Source of the DNA: DASQFY01 sp036397815
Lineage (GTDB): Bacteria; Chloroflexota; Limnocylindria; QHBO01
Assembly: GCA_036397815.1 (NCBI GenBank)
Contig: DASWIE010000030.1
Location: 1 to 64,000, forward strand
DNA: 64,000 nucleotides
Reading direction: 5' to 3'
The first letter of the stretch is position 1. Each line of letters starts with the position of its first letter. This document shows positions 36,766 through 45,663 of the stretch, piece by piece. The translations under genes were made by a program, and so were the position numbers. The notes under the pieces are model-generated. The model was not told where the DNA came from. It was given only the letters and a program-made list of their open reading frames with translations, and searched no databases.

Positions 36766-38096
36766 TGGGTCGCCTCTTCGGTACCGATGGCATCCGTGGC
36801 GTCGCGAACGTGGATCTCAGCCCGATCCTCGCCTACGACCTGGGTCGAGCGGTGGGGTATCTGCTCGATGGGGCCGGCCGGAGCGTGGTCGTCGGCCAGG
36901 ACACCCGGCGCTCGGGCGACATGCTCGTCTCGGCGCTCTCCGCCGGCCTCTCGGCGGTCGGGGCGGACGTCGTCGAGCTCGGCGTGGTCACCACGCCCTG
37001 CCTCGCCTTCGCCGCGGCGAACGGAGATCACGCGGCCGGGGTGATGGTCTCCGCCTCGCACAACCCCGCCGAGGACAATGGGCTCAAAGTCGTCTCCGGC
37101 GGGCGCAAGGTCGACGACGAGGTCGAGGAGCGGCTGGAGCGGCTCATCTTCCAGGCCGATGCGCTGCCGGGCAAGCAGAACGCCGAGCTGGGACGCATTC
37201 GACACGACTCCGCGGAGGTCGATGCCTACGCCGCGCACCTGGCGGAAGCTGCCGGTGACGCGCTCGACGGGCTGCGTATCGGGATCGACTGCGCCAATGG
37301 GTCCGCTTCCGCCATTGCCCCCGATCTCTTCCGCCGGCTCGGTGCGGAGACGACCGTCCTGTTCGCCGAGCCGGATGGCTCGAACATCAACCAGGGCTCT
37401 GGATCGACGCATCCCGAAAGGCTGGCCGCGACCGTCGTCGAGCGCGGGCTCCAGATGGGGTTCGCCTTCGACGGCGACGCCGACCGGCTGATCGCCGTCG
37501 ACGAGGCCGGGGAGATCGTCGACGGCGATGCGATCATGGCCATCTGCGCCCTGCAGCGCCTGGCGGCCGGAACGCTGCGAAACGGGATCCTGGTTGCCAC
37601 CGTCATGAGCAACGGTGGGCTGGATCGTGCGATCGAGGCGGCCGGCGGGCGCGTGCTGCGCACTCCCGTCGGCGACCGCCATGTGTTCGAGACGATGGAG
37701 CGAGCCGACGCCGTGGTCGGCGGCGAGCAGTCCGGCCACATCATCTTTCGCGACCGGGCAACCACCGGGGACGGGATGCTGACCGCGATCGAGCTGGTCA
37801 AGGCCGTCCGCGCGAGCGAGGGCGCGACCCTCGGCGACCTGGCCGGGCGAATTTCGAGGCTTCCGCAGGTGGTGATAAACTCAGCCGTCCGTCACAAGGA
37901 CTCCTGGGAGGTCGACCCGGCCTTCGCCGCCGCCGTGGTGCGCGCAGAAGTTCGCCTGGGGTCGCGCGGACGCATCCTGGTTCGCCCTTCCGGCACGGAG
38001 CAGACGATCCGGATCATGGTCGAGGGCGACCAGCTGGACGAGATCAACGAGATCGCGCGCGAGCTGCACGAGCTGGCCCAGACGCGTCTGAACTAG
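36765..38096 (+). CDS. glmM: Phosphoglucosamine mutase
   Basis: A 443-residue enzyme from ATG 36765 (overlapping the cdaR stop): GRLFGTDGIRGVAN, the phosphoserine loop with Ser98 in VSASHNPAEDNGLK, Mg-binding FDGDADRLI (about 239-247) and the phosphate loop VRPSGTEQTIRIM. It makes glucosamine-1-phosphate for UDP-GlcNAc. GlmM is also known to bind and restrain CdaA in other bacteria. Confidence 0.97.
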   Translation: MGRLFGTDGIRGVANVDLSPILAYDLGRAVGYLLDGAGRSVVVGQDTRRSGDMLVSALSAGLSAVGADVVELGVVTTPCLAFAAANGDHAAGVMVSASHNPAEDNGLKVVSGGRKVDDEVEERLERLIFQADALPGKQNAELGRIRHDSAEVDAYAAHLAEAAGDALDGLRIGIDCANGSASAIAPDLFRRLGAETTVLFAEPDGSNINQGSGSTHPERLAATVVERGLQMGFAFDGDADRLIAVDEAGEIVDGDAIMAICALQRLAAGTLRNGILVATVMSNGGLDRAIEAAGGRVLRTPVGDRHVFETMERADAVVGGEQSGHIIFRDRATTGDGMLTAIELVKAVRASEGATLGDLAGRISRLPQVVINSAVRHKDSWEVDPAFAAAVVRAEVRLGSRGRILVRPSGTEQTIRIMVEGDQLDEINEIARELHELAQTRLN

Positions 38097-38113
38097 GCGA
38101 AGAGGAGACCCCC

Positions 38114-39943
38114 ATGTGCGGCATCGTCGGATACGTGGGGCCGCGCGACGCCGCGCCGATCCTGCTGGAGGGCTTACGCCGCCTCGAGTATCGCGGCTAC
38201 GACTCTGCCGGCATCGCGCTGCTCACCGAGGCCGGGGACGTCTTCGTCGAGAAGAAGGCCGGCAAGCTCAGCAACCTGACCGATCACCTCAACGGCGGCG
38301 CTCCGGCCGGCCATCCCGGGATCGCCCATACCCGCTGGGCGACCCACGGCCGCCCGAACGACGCGAATGCGCACCCGCACACTGACTGCGGCGGCCAGCT
38401 GGCGCTGATCCACAACGGGATCATCGAGAACTATCGCGAGATCAAGGACCGGATGCTGGCCGAAGGCCATCGGTTCACCTCCGAGACCGATACCGAGGCG
38501 CTGGCGCACCTGATCGAGAGCCGCTACACCGGTGACTTGGTCGAGGCCGTGCGCGAGGCGCTCAACGAGGTCAGGGGCGCGTACGCGATCGGCGTCATGC
38601 ATACCGACCATCCCGACCGGATCGTGGGCGCCCGCATGAACGTGCCGCTGATCGTGGGCCTCGGCAACGGCGAGGGCTTCCTGGCCAGCGACGTCCCCGC
38701 CATCCTGGAGCACACCAAGAACGTCGTGATCCTGCACGAGGGCGACATCGCGGACGTCTCGCCGGATGGCGTGCGGATCATCGGCCTCGACGGCGCGGAG
38801 GTGCAGCGCGATGTGACGCGCATCCGCTGGAGCATCGAGGCGGCCGAGAAGGGCGGATTCGCGCATTTCACGCTGAAGGAGATCTACGAGCAGCCGCACG
38901 CCATCCAGGAGGCACTGCGCGGGCGCGTGGATGCGTCCGGGATGATCACCCTGACGGAGCTGGAGCCGATCGAGCAGAAGCTTCGCGCCGCCGAACGCGT
39001 GTACGTGATCGGCTGCGGAACGGCCCGCTATGCGGGCGAAGTGGGAGCGCAGCTGATCCAGCAGTGGGCCGGGCTGCCCGCCAGCAGCCAGATCGGCAGC
39101 GAGATGCGCTACTCGCCGCCGCCGATCGACGAGCGAACGCTGGTGATCAGCGTCAGCCAATCCGGCGAGACGGCCGACACCCTGGCGCCCCAGAAGCTGG
39201 CCGCCGAGCAGGGGGCCACGATCGTGGTGGTGACCAACGTGGTCGGCAGCGCGATCACCCGGGAGGCCGACGCGGTCTGCTACCTGCAGGCTGGCCCGGA
39301 GGTGGCGGTCGCCTCCACCAAGGCGTTCGTCACCCAAGTGGTGGTGCTGCAGATGATCGCCCTGCACCTGGCGATGCTGCGCGGGCGCCTCACGGCGCAC
39401 CAGGTGCGAACTTTCGGCCTGGGCCTGCGCGAGCTGCCGGCCCTCTCCGCCGAGGCGCTCAAGCTCGCCCCGCAGGTCAAGAAGCTGGCGCGTCGCTGGA
39501 ACAGCGTGCGGAACGTGATGTACATCGGTCGTGCGCTCGGCTTTCCGATCGCGATGGAGGGAGCGCTGAAGCTGAAGGAGCTCTCATACGTCCACGCGGA
39601 GGGCTACGCCGCGGGCGAGCTGAAGCATGGCCCGATCGCGCTGCTCGATCACGACACGCCGCTGGTGGCGATCGCGACACAGGGCTCGACCTACGAGAAG
39701 GTGGTCAGCAACATCGCCGAGGTCCGCGCCCGGGAGGCGCCCGTGGTTGCGGTTGCCACCGCCGGTGACGAGGAGATCGCGCGCTACGCGCCGGACGTGC
39801 TCTACGTCCCTGAGACCCTCGAGCAGCTCGCCCCGGTGATCGCGATCCTGCCGCTTCAGCTGCTCGCCTACGAGGTCGCGGTGGCGCGCGGCACGGATGT
39901 CGATCAGCCGCGCAACCTGGCCAAGTCGGTCACCGTCGAGTAG
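38114..39943 (+). CDS. glmS: Glutamine-fructose-6-phosphate aminotransferase (isomerising)
   Basis: A 609-residue enzyme. The N-terminal glutaminase has nucleophile Cys2 (MCGIVGYVG) and THGRPNDANAHPH. Two SIS domains follow, with GCGTARYAGEVG and SVSQSGETADT, and the C-terminal DVDQPRNLAKSVTVE. It makes glucosamine-6-phosphate, the substrate of GlmM. AGGAGA precedes the ATG. No glmS ribozyme is seen in the 17-base gap. Confidence 0.98.
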   Translation: MCGIVGYVGPRDAAPILLEGLRRLEYRGYDSAGIALLTEAGDVFVEKKAGKLSNLTDHLNGGAPAGHPGIAHTRWATHGRPNDANAHPHTDCGGQLALIHNGIIENYREIKDRMLAEGHRFTSETDTEALAHLIESRYTGDLVEAVREALNEVRGAYAIGVMHTDHPDRIVGARMNVPLIVGLGNGEGFLASDVPAILEHTKNVVILHEGDIADVSPDGVRIIGLDGAEVQRDVTRIRWSIEAAEKGGFAHFTLKEIYEQPHAIQEALRGRVDASGMITLTELEPIEQKLRAAERVYVIGCGTARYAGEVGAQLIQQWAGLPASSQIGSEMRYSPPPIDERTLVISVSQSGETADTLAPQKLAAEQGATIVVVTNVVGSAITREADAVCYLQAGPEVAVASTKAFVTQVVVLQMIALHLAMLRGRLTAHQVRTFGLGLRELPALSAEALKLAPQVKKLARRWNSVRNVMYIGRALGFPIAMEGALKLKELSYVHAEGYAAGELKHGPIALLDHDTPLVAIATQGSTYEKVVSNIAEVRAREAPVVAVATAGDEEIARYAPDVLYVPETLEQLAPVIAILPLQLLAYEVAVARGTDVDQPRNLAKSVTVE

Positions 39944-39953
39944 CGGATCGAGG

Positions 39954-40334
39954 ATGAGCCGCCACGAGATCGGCGTCGACCTCATCGACATCGACCGCAT
40001 CAGCAGTGTGCTCTCGCGTCATCCGGACCGCTTCCGCGAACGGGTCCTGACCGAGGCCGAGGCACGCTACTGCGGGCGAAAGGCGGAGCGCATCGCCGGC
40101 CGCTGGGCGGCCAAGGAGGCGATCAGCAAGGTGCTCGGGCTCGGCGTGCGGGGGGTGGGCTGGCGCGAGATCGAGATCCTGCCCAACTGGGCGGGGGCGC
40201 CGCAGGTGCGTCTCCACGCCCGGGCCGCCGCACGAGCGGCCTCGATGCAGCTCCAGGACGTGACCGTCTCGATCTCACACGAGCGCCGCATGGCGGTCGC
40301 GGTGGCGGTCGCTCATCGCGGCGCGCCGGAGTAG
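39954..40334 (+). CDS. acpS: Holo-[acyl-carrier-protein] synthase
   Basis: A 126-residue phosphopantetheinyl transferase from ATG 39954. Mg ligands are in IGVDLIDIDRI (Asp8) and GRWAAKEAISKVLG (Glu), with SISHERRMAVAVAVA at the C-terminus. It attaches 4'-phosphopantetheine from CoA to ACP. It lies ten bases after glmS and four before the hydrate dehydratase gene; acpS-nnrD-alr is a frequent bacterial order. Confidence 0.95.
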   Translation: MSRHEIGVDLIDIDRISSVLSRHPDRFRERVLTEAEARYCGRKAERIAGRWAAKEAISKVLGLGVRGVGWREIEILPNWAGAPQVRLHARAAARAASMQLQDVTVSISHERRMAVAVAVAHRGAPE

Positions 40335-40337
40335 GCC

Positions 40338-41240
40338 GTGGCCGCGCGGACGCTGACCCAGCGCTGGGTGGCCGAGCGCCTGCCCTCTCGCCCGCCGCGC
40401 GCCCACAAGGGCACCTTCGGGCGCCTGCTGGTGATCGCCGGCTCGCTCGAATACGCGGGCGCGGCGTTGCTCACCGGCCTCGGCGCGGCCCGAGCCGGCG
40501 CGGGACTCGTCTGCCTCGCCACCCCCGAATCGGTCGGCATGCGGCTGCTCGGCATCGTGCCGGAGCTCACCGCCATGCTCCTGGCCGAGGAGGCGCCCGG
40601 CCTCATCGCGCCCGGCGGCTGGCGCCGGCTGGGGGCTGAAGCGAGCACGTACGAGGCCGTGGTGGTGGGGCCCGGGCTCGGCCACCAGCCGTCGACCGTT
40701 CGTCGCGCGCGCCACCTCATCGGCGAGCTGAAGGGGCCGGCGGTGGTGGATGCGGATGGCCTGAACGCGCTGGCGGAGGCGCAGCGCTGGTGGCAGGGCC
40801 TCAGCTCCTCGCTGGTGCTGACTCCCCATCCGGGCGAGTTCGCGCGGCTCACCGGCAAGCCGGCCGATCCCGCACTGGGCGAGGATGATGAGGCGCGAGC
40901 GGCGGCGGCCGGCGAGGCGGCCATTCGCTGGGGCCAGGTCATCGTGCTCAAGGGGGCGCGGACGGTGGTGGCCGGTCCCGACGGCGAGCTGCTGCGCTCG
41001 GACGTCGCAACCCCGGCGCTGGCGACCGCCGGCAGCGGAGACGTGCTGGCCGGAGTCATCGGCGCCTTCCTGGCGGCGGGCTGCACGCCGCTGGCCGCGG
41101 CGGGCTGTGGGGTGGCAGTGCATGGGGCGGCCGGCCTGCTGGCGGAGGACCGGATCGGTCATGCCGGGGTCATCGCCCGCGACCTCGCCGCTCTCCTGCC
41201 CGAGGCGATCGAGCAGCTGCGTGGCGGGCGCGGCTCGTGA
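40338..41240 (+). CDS. nnrD: ADP-dependent NAD(P)H-hydrate dehydratase
   Basis: A 300-residue ribokinase-like repair enzyme from GTG 40338. HKGTFGRLLVIAGS, VVGPGLG, VLTPHPGEFARL and the ADP-binding ATAGSGDVLAGVIGAFLA are clear. It dehydrates damaged NAD(P)H hydrates. Only the dehydratase domain is present; the usual N-terminal epimerase (YjeF_N) is not fused and no separate copy is seen in the window. It overlaps alr. Confidence 0.93.
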   Translation: MAARTLTQRWVAERLPSRPPRAHKGTFGRLLVIAGSLEYAGAALLTGLGAARAGAGLVCLATPESVGMRLLGIVPELTAMLLAEEAPGLIAPGGWRRLGAEASTYEAVVVGPGLGHQPSTVRRARHLIGELKGPAVVDADGLNALAEAQRWWQGLSSSLVLTPHPGEFARLTGKPADPALGEDDEARAAAAGEAAIRWGQVIVLKGARTVVAGPDGELLRSDVATPALATAGSGDVLAGVIGAFLAAGCTPLAAAGCGVAVHGAAGLLAEDRIGHAGVIARDLAALLPEAIEQLRGGRGS

Positions 41241-42370
41241 GCCACCCGACACTTACACGCAGCCCACACCGCGCGTGGGTCGAGGTCGACCACGCCGCGA
41301 TCGTCGACAACCTGGCCGTGCTGCGGCGCCTCGCCGGCCCGGGCAAGCAGGTGATCGCGGTGGTGAAGGCCAACGCCTACGGCCACGGCGCCGTCGCGGT
41401 GGCTCACACGCTGCTCACGGCCGGAGCCGAGCGCCTGGCGGTCGCGACCCTGCCCGAGGCGCTGGAGCTGCGTGGCGCGGGCATCGACGCTCCCATCACG
41501 GTGCTGTGGGGGATCGGCGAGCCTGAGGCAGCGGCGACGGCAGCCGCCGGACTGGAGCCGATCGTGTACGACCCTGCCGGGATCGATCGCGTCGAGCGGG
41601 CCGCGGCGGCCACCGGCGGGCGGGCATCGGTCCAGCTCAAGATCGACTCCGGGCTCGGCCGCCAGGGTGCCGACCCGGCCGATGCCGTCGAGCTCGGGCT
41701 GCGCATCGTCCGCAGCCGCCACCTGCAGCTGACCGGCACCTTCAGCCACCTGGCGATCCCCGGCGAGGACGATGCCTACACCGACGTGCAGCTGTTGCAG
41801 CTGGCGCGGGCGCTCGATGCGATGCGATCTGCCGGGATCGATCCGGGCCTGGTCCACGTGGCGGCCACCGGAGGGATCCTGGCCGCGGCCGGGGGCTTTG
41901 CCGATGCCGTGCGCCCCGGCCTGGGGCTGTACGGGCTGGTGCCCGGCTGGGCGTCCGCCCGTGATCACGGCCTGCGCCCGGCACTGTCGTTGAAGGCCCT
42001 CCCGCTGCGCATCTTCGATCTGGCGGCCGGAGCGCCGATCGGCTATGGGCTGCGCTTCCGTGCCGAGCGCGCGACGCGGATCGCCACGCTGGGGATCGGC
42101 TACGGCGACGGCTGGCCACGTGCCCACGCCAACAATGGCCGGGTGCTCGTGCGTGGACGCCTGGCACCAATCGTCGGGGCGATCAGCATGGACGGGATCA
42201 CCGTCGATCTGGGTCAGAACGATGATGTAACCTACGACGACGAGTTCGTCCTGATCGGCGAGCAGATGGGCGCGCTCATCTCGGCCGATGAGGTCGCTGC
42301 GGAGCGACGCACCATCAACTACGAAGTGACGACCGCCCTCCGCGACCGGCTCCCTCGCCTTCACCTGTAG
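41237..42370 (+). CDS. alr: Alanine racemase
   Basis: A 377-residue PLP enzyme. The Schiff-base lysine lies in VIAVVKANAYGHG (about 45-57); LGLYGLVPGW and the second catalytic region GYGDGWPRAH and SMDGITVDLG follow. It makes D-alanine for peptidoglycan. GTG 41237 overlaps the nnrD stop. The usual active-site Tyr in G-Y-G-D is retained. Confidence 0.95.
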   Translation: MSHPTLTRSPHRAWVEVDHAAIVDNLAVLRRLAGPGKQVIAVVKANAYGHGAVAVAHTLLTAGAERLAVATLPEALELRGAGIDAPITVLWGIGEPEAAATAAAGLEPIVYDPAGIDRVERAAAATGGRASVQLKIDSGLGRQGADPADAVELGLRIVRSRHLQLTGTFSHLAIPGEDDAYTDVQLLQLARALDAMRSAGIDPGLVHVAATGGILAAAGGFADAVRPGLGLYGLVPGWASARDHGLRPALSLKALPLRIFDLAAGAPIGYGLRFRAERATRIATLGIGYGDGWPRAHANNGRVLVRGRLAPIVGAISMDGITVDLGQNDDVTYDDEFVLIGEQMGALISADEVAAERRTINYEVTTALRDRLPRLHL

Positions 42371-42415
42371 GCCGAGGCGCTCTTCGCGGAGACCGGGGCG
42401 TCGAGCGAGCGGAGA

Positions 42416-42946
42416 ATGGCTGTCCCGATGGAGATCGACGTCTGGCAGGGGGAGATCGCCGAGCTCGAGGTCGACGCCCTGATCGTGCCGGCGACCGAGA
42501 GCCTGTTCATGACGATCCCGGTCGCCCGCGCCGTGAAGCGCCGCTCGGGTGAGAGCGTGGAGCGCGACGCCGTCGAGCAGGGACCGATCGAGGCCGGATC
42601 CGCGGTGGTCACCTCCGGCGGAGACCTGGCTGCTCCCTACATCATCCACGCCGTCGCGGTTGGCCATGACAACCGGCCCGATGCCGATCGCGTGAGACGC
42701 GCCATCCACGCGGCCTTCGAGATCGCCGCCAGGCTGGGGCTGCACCGGCTGGCGACCGCGCCGATCGGGGTCGACCGCGGGGTCTTCAGCCCCGAAGAGG
42801 GAGCGGCCCTGATGGCCGAGGTGCTCGCCTCCCGTTCGAGCTCGGGAGACTCCCTGCCATCCTCGCTGGTGGTCGCCGTCATTAGCCCGAGCGAGGCGAC
42901 CGCGTATCGCGCAACCCTGGAGCCGCTGCGAACCGTGCGCCGATGA
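42416..42946 (+). CDS. Divergent macro-domain protein
   Basis: A 176-residue single-domain protein (start ATG 42416 or, as likely, ATG 42428). The fold signature is visible: QGEIAELEVDALIVPATES, GSAVVTSGGDL, YIIHAVAVGHD and LATAPIGVD. The ADP-ribose-handling motif NAAN of active macro hydrolases reads PATE here, and the glycine-rich loop reads MTIPVARAV. It may therefore bind an ADP-ribose-like ligand without the classic catalytic Asn. It is coupled by a four-base overlap to the next gene. Target unknown. Confidence 0.7.
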   Translation: MAVPMEIDVWQGEIAELEVDALIVPATESLFMTIPVARAVKRRSGESVERDAVEQGPIEAGSAVVTSGGDLAAPYIIHAVAVGHDNRPDADRVRRAIHAAFEIAARLGLHRLATAPIGVDRGVFSPEEGAALMAEVLASRSSSGDSLPSSLVVAVISPSEATAYRATLEPLRTVRR

Positions 42947-43188
42947 CGGTCGACGGCACCGCCGACCTCGCGGCCGAGATCCGGCGCCGTGGCCTGGCTG
43001 CGCCGGCGCGCCTGCTGCTCGAGGCACATCGGCCCCTGCAGCCGCTGCTCGGTGACCTCGCCACCTTCGTCAGCCCGCTGCTCAGGCCGCTCCTGGGTGG
43101 CCGCGCGTCGCTGCTTGGCGCGGCATTCGGCGACGACAGCGCGATCGACCGCCTGATCGAGCAGCTCGCCGACGCGGACGATGACTAG
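42943..43188 (+). CDS. Small hypothetical protein
   Basis: An 81-residue protein, not assigned. Residues about 18-60 are hydrophobic and helical (PARLLLEAHRPLQPLLGDL, then VSPLLRPLLGG) with an acidic end (DADDD). It may be a peripheral or weakly membrane-associated helical subunit. It overlaps the macro gene by four bases and its stop abuts the next ATG, so it is made with the membrane cluster that follows. Confidence 0.65.
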   Translation: MTVDGTADLAAEIRRRGLAAPARLLLEAHRPLQPLLGDLATFVSPLLRPLLGGRASLLGAAFGDDSAIDRLIEQLADADDD

Positions 43189-44031
43189 ATGCCGAACCTC
43201 GGCGAGCTGATCGGCAGCCTGGTAGCCCTGATCGGCTCGCAGGTCGCGGCATCCTCGCTGCGGCTCGGGCCATTGCCGGCGGTGACCATCTTCTCCGTCG
43301 GGCTGGTGCTCCTCTCGCTGGTGGCTCGCCCGGCGACCCGCTGGACGACCCGCGACCTGGGTCGGCTGGCCGGGATCCCGCGCGCCATGGCCCTCGCCGC
43401 CGAGTCCGGCGCGGCGGCCGGCTTCTCCCTGGGGACGGCCGGCGTCGCGCGAGCCACATCGGCCTTCGATCGGATGCAGACGCTGGCCGCGTTACCGATC
43501 CTGGGTTTCGTCGCCCGCGCCGCGGCCAGCGCCGGTGTGCCGCTGCAGGTCACCGCGAACGATCCGGTAACGGTCCATCTCGCCGAGGCGGTGTTGGCGG
43601 AGGCACATCGGTCCACCCAGACCCCGGAGCGAGCCGAGCGCTCCGGAGCGCAGTACCTGGGCGAAGGTCGCCCCGCGGTCGCCGGCATGACCCTGGCCGA
43701 CCCATCCAGGCCAGAAGCCACCTTCGTCGCCGGCGGTCTGGCCGAGGAGTCGCTGCTCCTGTTCGAGGGAACCCTGCCCGGCGCCTCCTGGACGAGCGTC
43801 GGCACTGCCGCCGCCTCCCAGGCTGCATCGGTACTGCTCACGGCAGAGGGAGCGCTCATCGGTCCGGAGCTCTACCAGGCTTCGAGCGATCTGCGGGCGG
43901 CGGGCCACGACCGCACGGGCGTGCTCGCCTCGAACCGGCTCATCCTGGCGGTCATCGCGGTCCTGGTCATCGGTTCCGCCTTGGCCCTTGCCGCTGGAGT
44001 CGACCTGGCCGGGCCCCTGGCAGGGCGCTGA
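43189..44031 (+). CDS. DUF6754-like membrane protein
   Basis: A 280-residue protein. Hydrophobic segments lie at about 29-47 and 249-271 with a soluble alpha/beta region between them. AAESGAAAGFSLGTAGVAR, LPILGFVARAAASAGVPLQVTANDP and ALIGPELYQASSDL resemble proteins annotated as DUF6754 that sit beside MutL-type genes in Chloroflexota (recall, not searched). No catalytic motif is recognised. First gene of the six-gene membrane/ASKHA set; directly abuts the small upstream gene. Confidence 0.6.
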   Translation: MPNLGELIGSLVALIGSQVAASSLRLGPLPAVTIFSVGLVLLSLVARPATRWTTRDLGRLAGIPRAMALAAESGAAAGFSLGTAGVARATSAFDRMQTLAALPILGFVARAAASAGVPLQVTANDPVTVHLAEAVLAEAHRSTQTPERAERSGAQYLGEGRPAVAGMTLADPSRPEATFVAGGLAEESLLLFEGTLPGASWTSVGTAAASQAASVLLTAEGALIGPELYQASSDLRAAGHDRTGVLASNRLILAVIAVLVIGSALALAAGVDLAGPLAGR

Positions 44032-44032
44032 G

Positions 44033-44650
44033 GTGCGTCGCTCGCTGCCAGGGGCGACGGTCGTCGTCGTCGGGCTGCTCCTGCTCCTCGACTACGTCAT
44101 CATCAACCCGGTCCTCGCCACGCTCGCTGACCTGGTCCTCGAGCTCGTTGTCCTGCTGGCTGCGGCGGCCGCCCTGGCCGGCGGTGTCGCGCTGGTGCTG
44201 CGGCATTGGACGGAGCTGGTCGAGCGCCGCGGCAACCCGCCCGGGTCCCTCGCGCTGTTGGCCGGCTTCGCCGTGATCCTGCTGGCGGGCTTCTATCCGG
44301 GGTCCAGCGGCTCGACGGATCCCGCGGTTCGCTGGATCGTTGCCGCCCTGCTGGCTCCGCTCATCGCGGCGCTCTTCGCCCTCCTCTTCGTGTTCCTGCT
44401 GGGCGCCGCCCGACGCGGCCTGACGATCCGTACGCGAGAGGGCGCCCTGATGCTGGCGGCGGCTGCCATGGTCGTCGTCCTGCTGCTGCCACTGGGCGGC
44501 TCCGCTGGCGACTGGCTGGCCAGCGCCGCCGACTGGACCCTGTCGGTGCCGATCGGCGGGGCATTTCGCGGGCTGCTGATCGGCGTCGCGATCGTGACCG
44601 CGGTTCACGCCGCGCGGGTCCTCCTGGCCGTGAACGGCGCCGAGGAATGA
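44033..44650 (+). CDS. Integral membrane protein of the ASKHA cluster
   Basis: A 205-residue protein from GTG 44033, one base after the previous stop. About six hydrophobic helices (near 8-28, 34-56, 74-93, 103-127, 138-156 and 175-196) with short basic loops (LRHWTELVERRG, RRGLTIRTREG). No transporter or enzyme motif seen. It overlaps the next gene by four bases. Function unknown; probably a membrane subunit working with its neighbours. Confidence 0.65.
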   Translation: MRRSLPGATVVVVGLLLLLDYVIINPVLATLADLVLELVVLLAAAAALAGGVALVLRHWTELVERRGNPPGSLALLAGFAVILLAGFYPGSSGSTDPAVRWIVAALLAPLIAALFALLFVFLLGAARRGLTIRTREGALMLAAAAMVVVLLLPLGGSAGDWLASAADWTLSVPIGGAFRGLLIGVAIVTAVHAARVLLAVNGAEE

Positions 44651-45663
44651 CCGATCGTACGACGCGCCGATCCTCGCGCGCGGGGTTTGCCCCGCTGGCC
44701 CTTGTCGTCCTCCTCGGAGGGGCGGTGCTCCTGCGCCCGGGTGACGATGGGGGGCCGCTGCTCCTGGCGAACCCGGATCGCACCCGCGTCGCGGAGCTGC
44801 AGGCCGCGTTCGCCGCACTCCCCGAGGCGCCACTGGTGCTCGTCGGCCTGGACGCCGACCTTGGCACCTATCCCGAGATTCGGGTGGCAGTGCGCGCGGC
44901 CTTCGCCGACCTGCTGGCACGCGACGCACGGCTTGCCGTTGTCAGCTTCACGCCGGAGGGCCGCGCGATCGCCAGCGCCGAGCTCGATCGACTGCAGCGC
45001 GATGGATTCGGCGGGGACGAGCTCCTGGACCTCGGATTCATCGCTGGCGCCGAGGCGGGCATGGTGCGGTCGGTGACGGCTCTGCTGCCGGTCGGGGTCG
45101 AAGGCTCCGTGGCCGATGCCATCCGCGAGGCGGATGCCGGGATGGGGGCCTTCCAGCTGGTGCTCGTCGTCGGCGGCGGCGAGCTGGGGCCGCGGACCTG
45201 GGTCGAACAGGTCGGCACCCGACTGCCGAGCCTGCCGATTGCCGCGATCGTGCCCACCTTCGCGCAGCCTGAGGTTGCCCCATACCTGCGCACCGGCCAG
45301 CTGGTCGCGCTGCTCGCCACCCTGCGCGACGACGCGGCGTACGCCGCCGACGTCGGCGGTGCCCAGGCGGCTCCCGAGCGGGTCCCGAGCGCGCTGGCGA
45401 TGCTTCTCGGCATGCTCGTCGCGCTCGGCGCGCTGGGGCGTGCCGTGACGGCTGGCCTGTGGGGTGTCGGGCCGGCACCAGCCGACGGGGCGGGGCCATC
45501 CAGCCGACGCCGGCGCGGCGGCCGCGAGGCCGATATCGCGACGGATGCAGGCCCCACAGAGGCGGACGCTGCGGCTGAGCCGGAGGCCGGCTCCGAAGCC
45601 GCCACCGCCGCCGACGTCGCGGAGCCTGCCTCGGGCGCCGAGCCGGAGGGCAACGCGCGGTGA
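44647..45663 (+). CDS. Membrane-anchored protein with exposed alpha/beta domain
   Basis: A 338-residue protein. A signal-anchor helix (about 14-29) leads to an alpha/beta domain (about 38-235) with hydrophobic strands such as PLVLVGLDADLG, RLAVVSFTPEG, FQLVLVVGGGELG and LPIAAIVPTF, probably outside the membrane. A second helix (about 243-268) and a charged Ala/Glu-rich cytosolic tail follow. No known catalytic motif. The repeated strand-turn pattern suggests a Rossmann-like or binding-protein-like fold; a sensory or scaffold role is a guess. Confidence 0.6.
   Translation: MTDRTTRRSSRAGFAPLALVVLLGGAVLLRPGDDGGPLLLANPDRTRVAELQAAFAALPEAPLVLVGLDADLGTYPEIRVAVRAAFADLLARDARLAVVSFTPEGRAIASAELDRLQRDGFGGDELLDLGFIAGAEAGMVRSVTALLPVGVEGSVADAIREADAGMGAFQLVLVVGGGELGPRTWVEQVGTRLPSLPIAAIVPTFAQPEVAPYLRTGQLVALLATLRDDAAYAADVGGAQAAPERVPSALAMLLGMLVALGALGRAVTAGLWGVGPAPADGAGPSSRRRRGGREADIATDAGPTEADAAAEPEAGSEAATAADVAEPASGAEPEGNAR

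Noticed and set aside
38097..38113. A glmS ribozyme
   Set aside because: Only 17 bases separate glmM and glmS, too short for the ribozyme.
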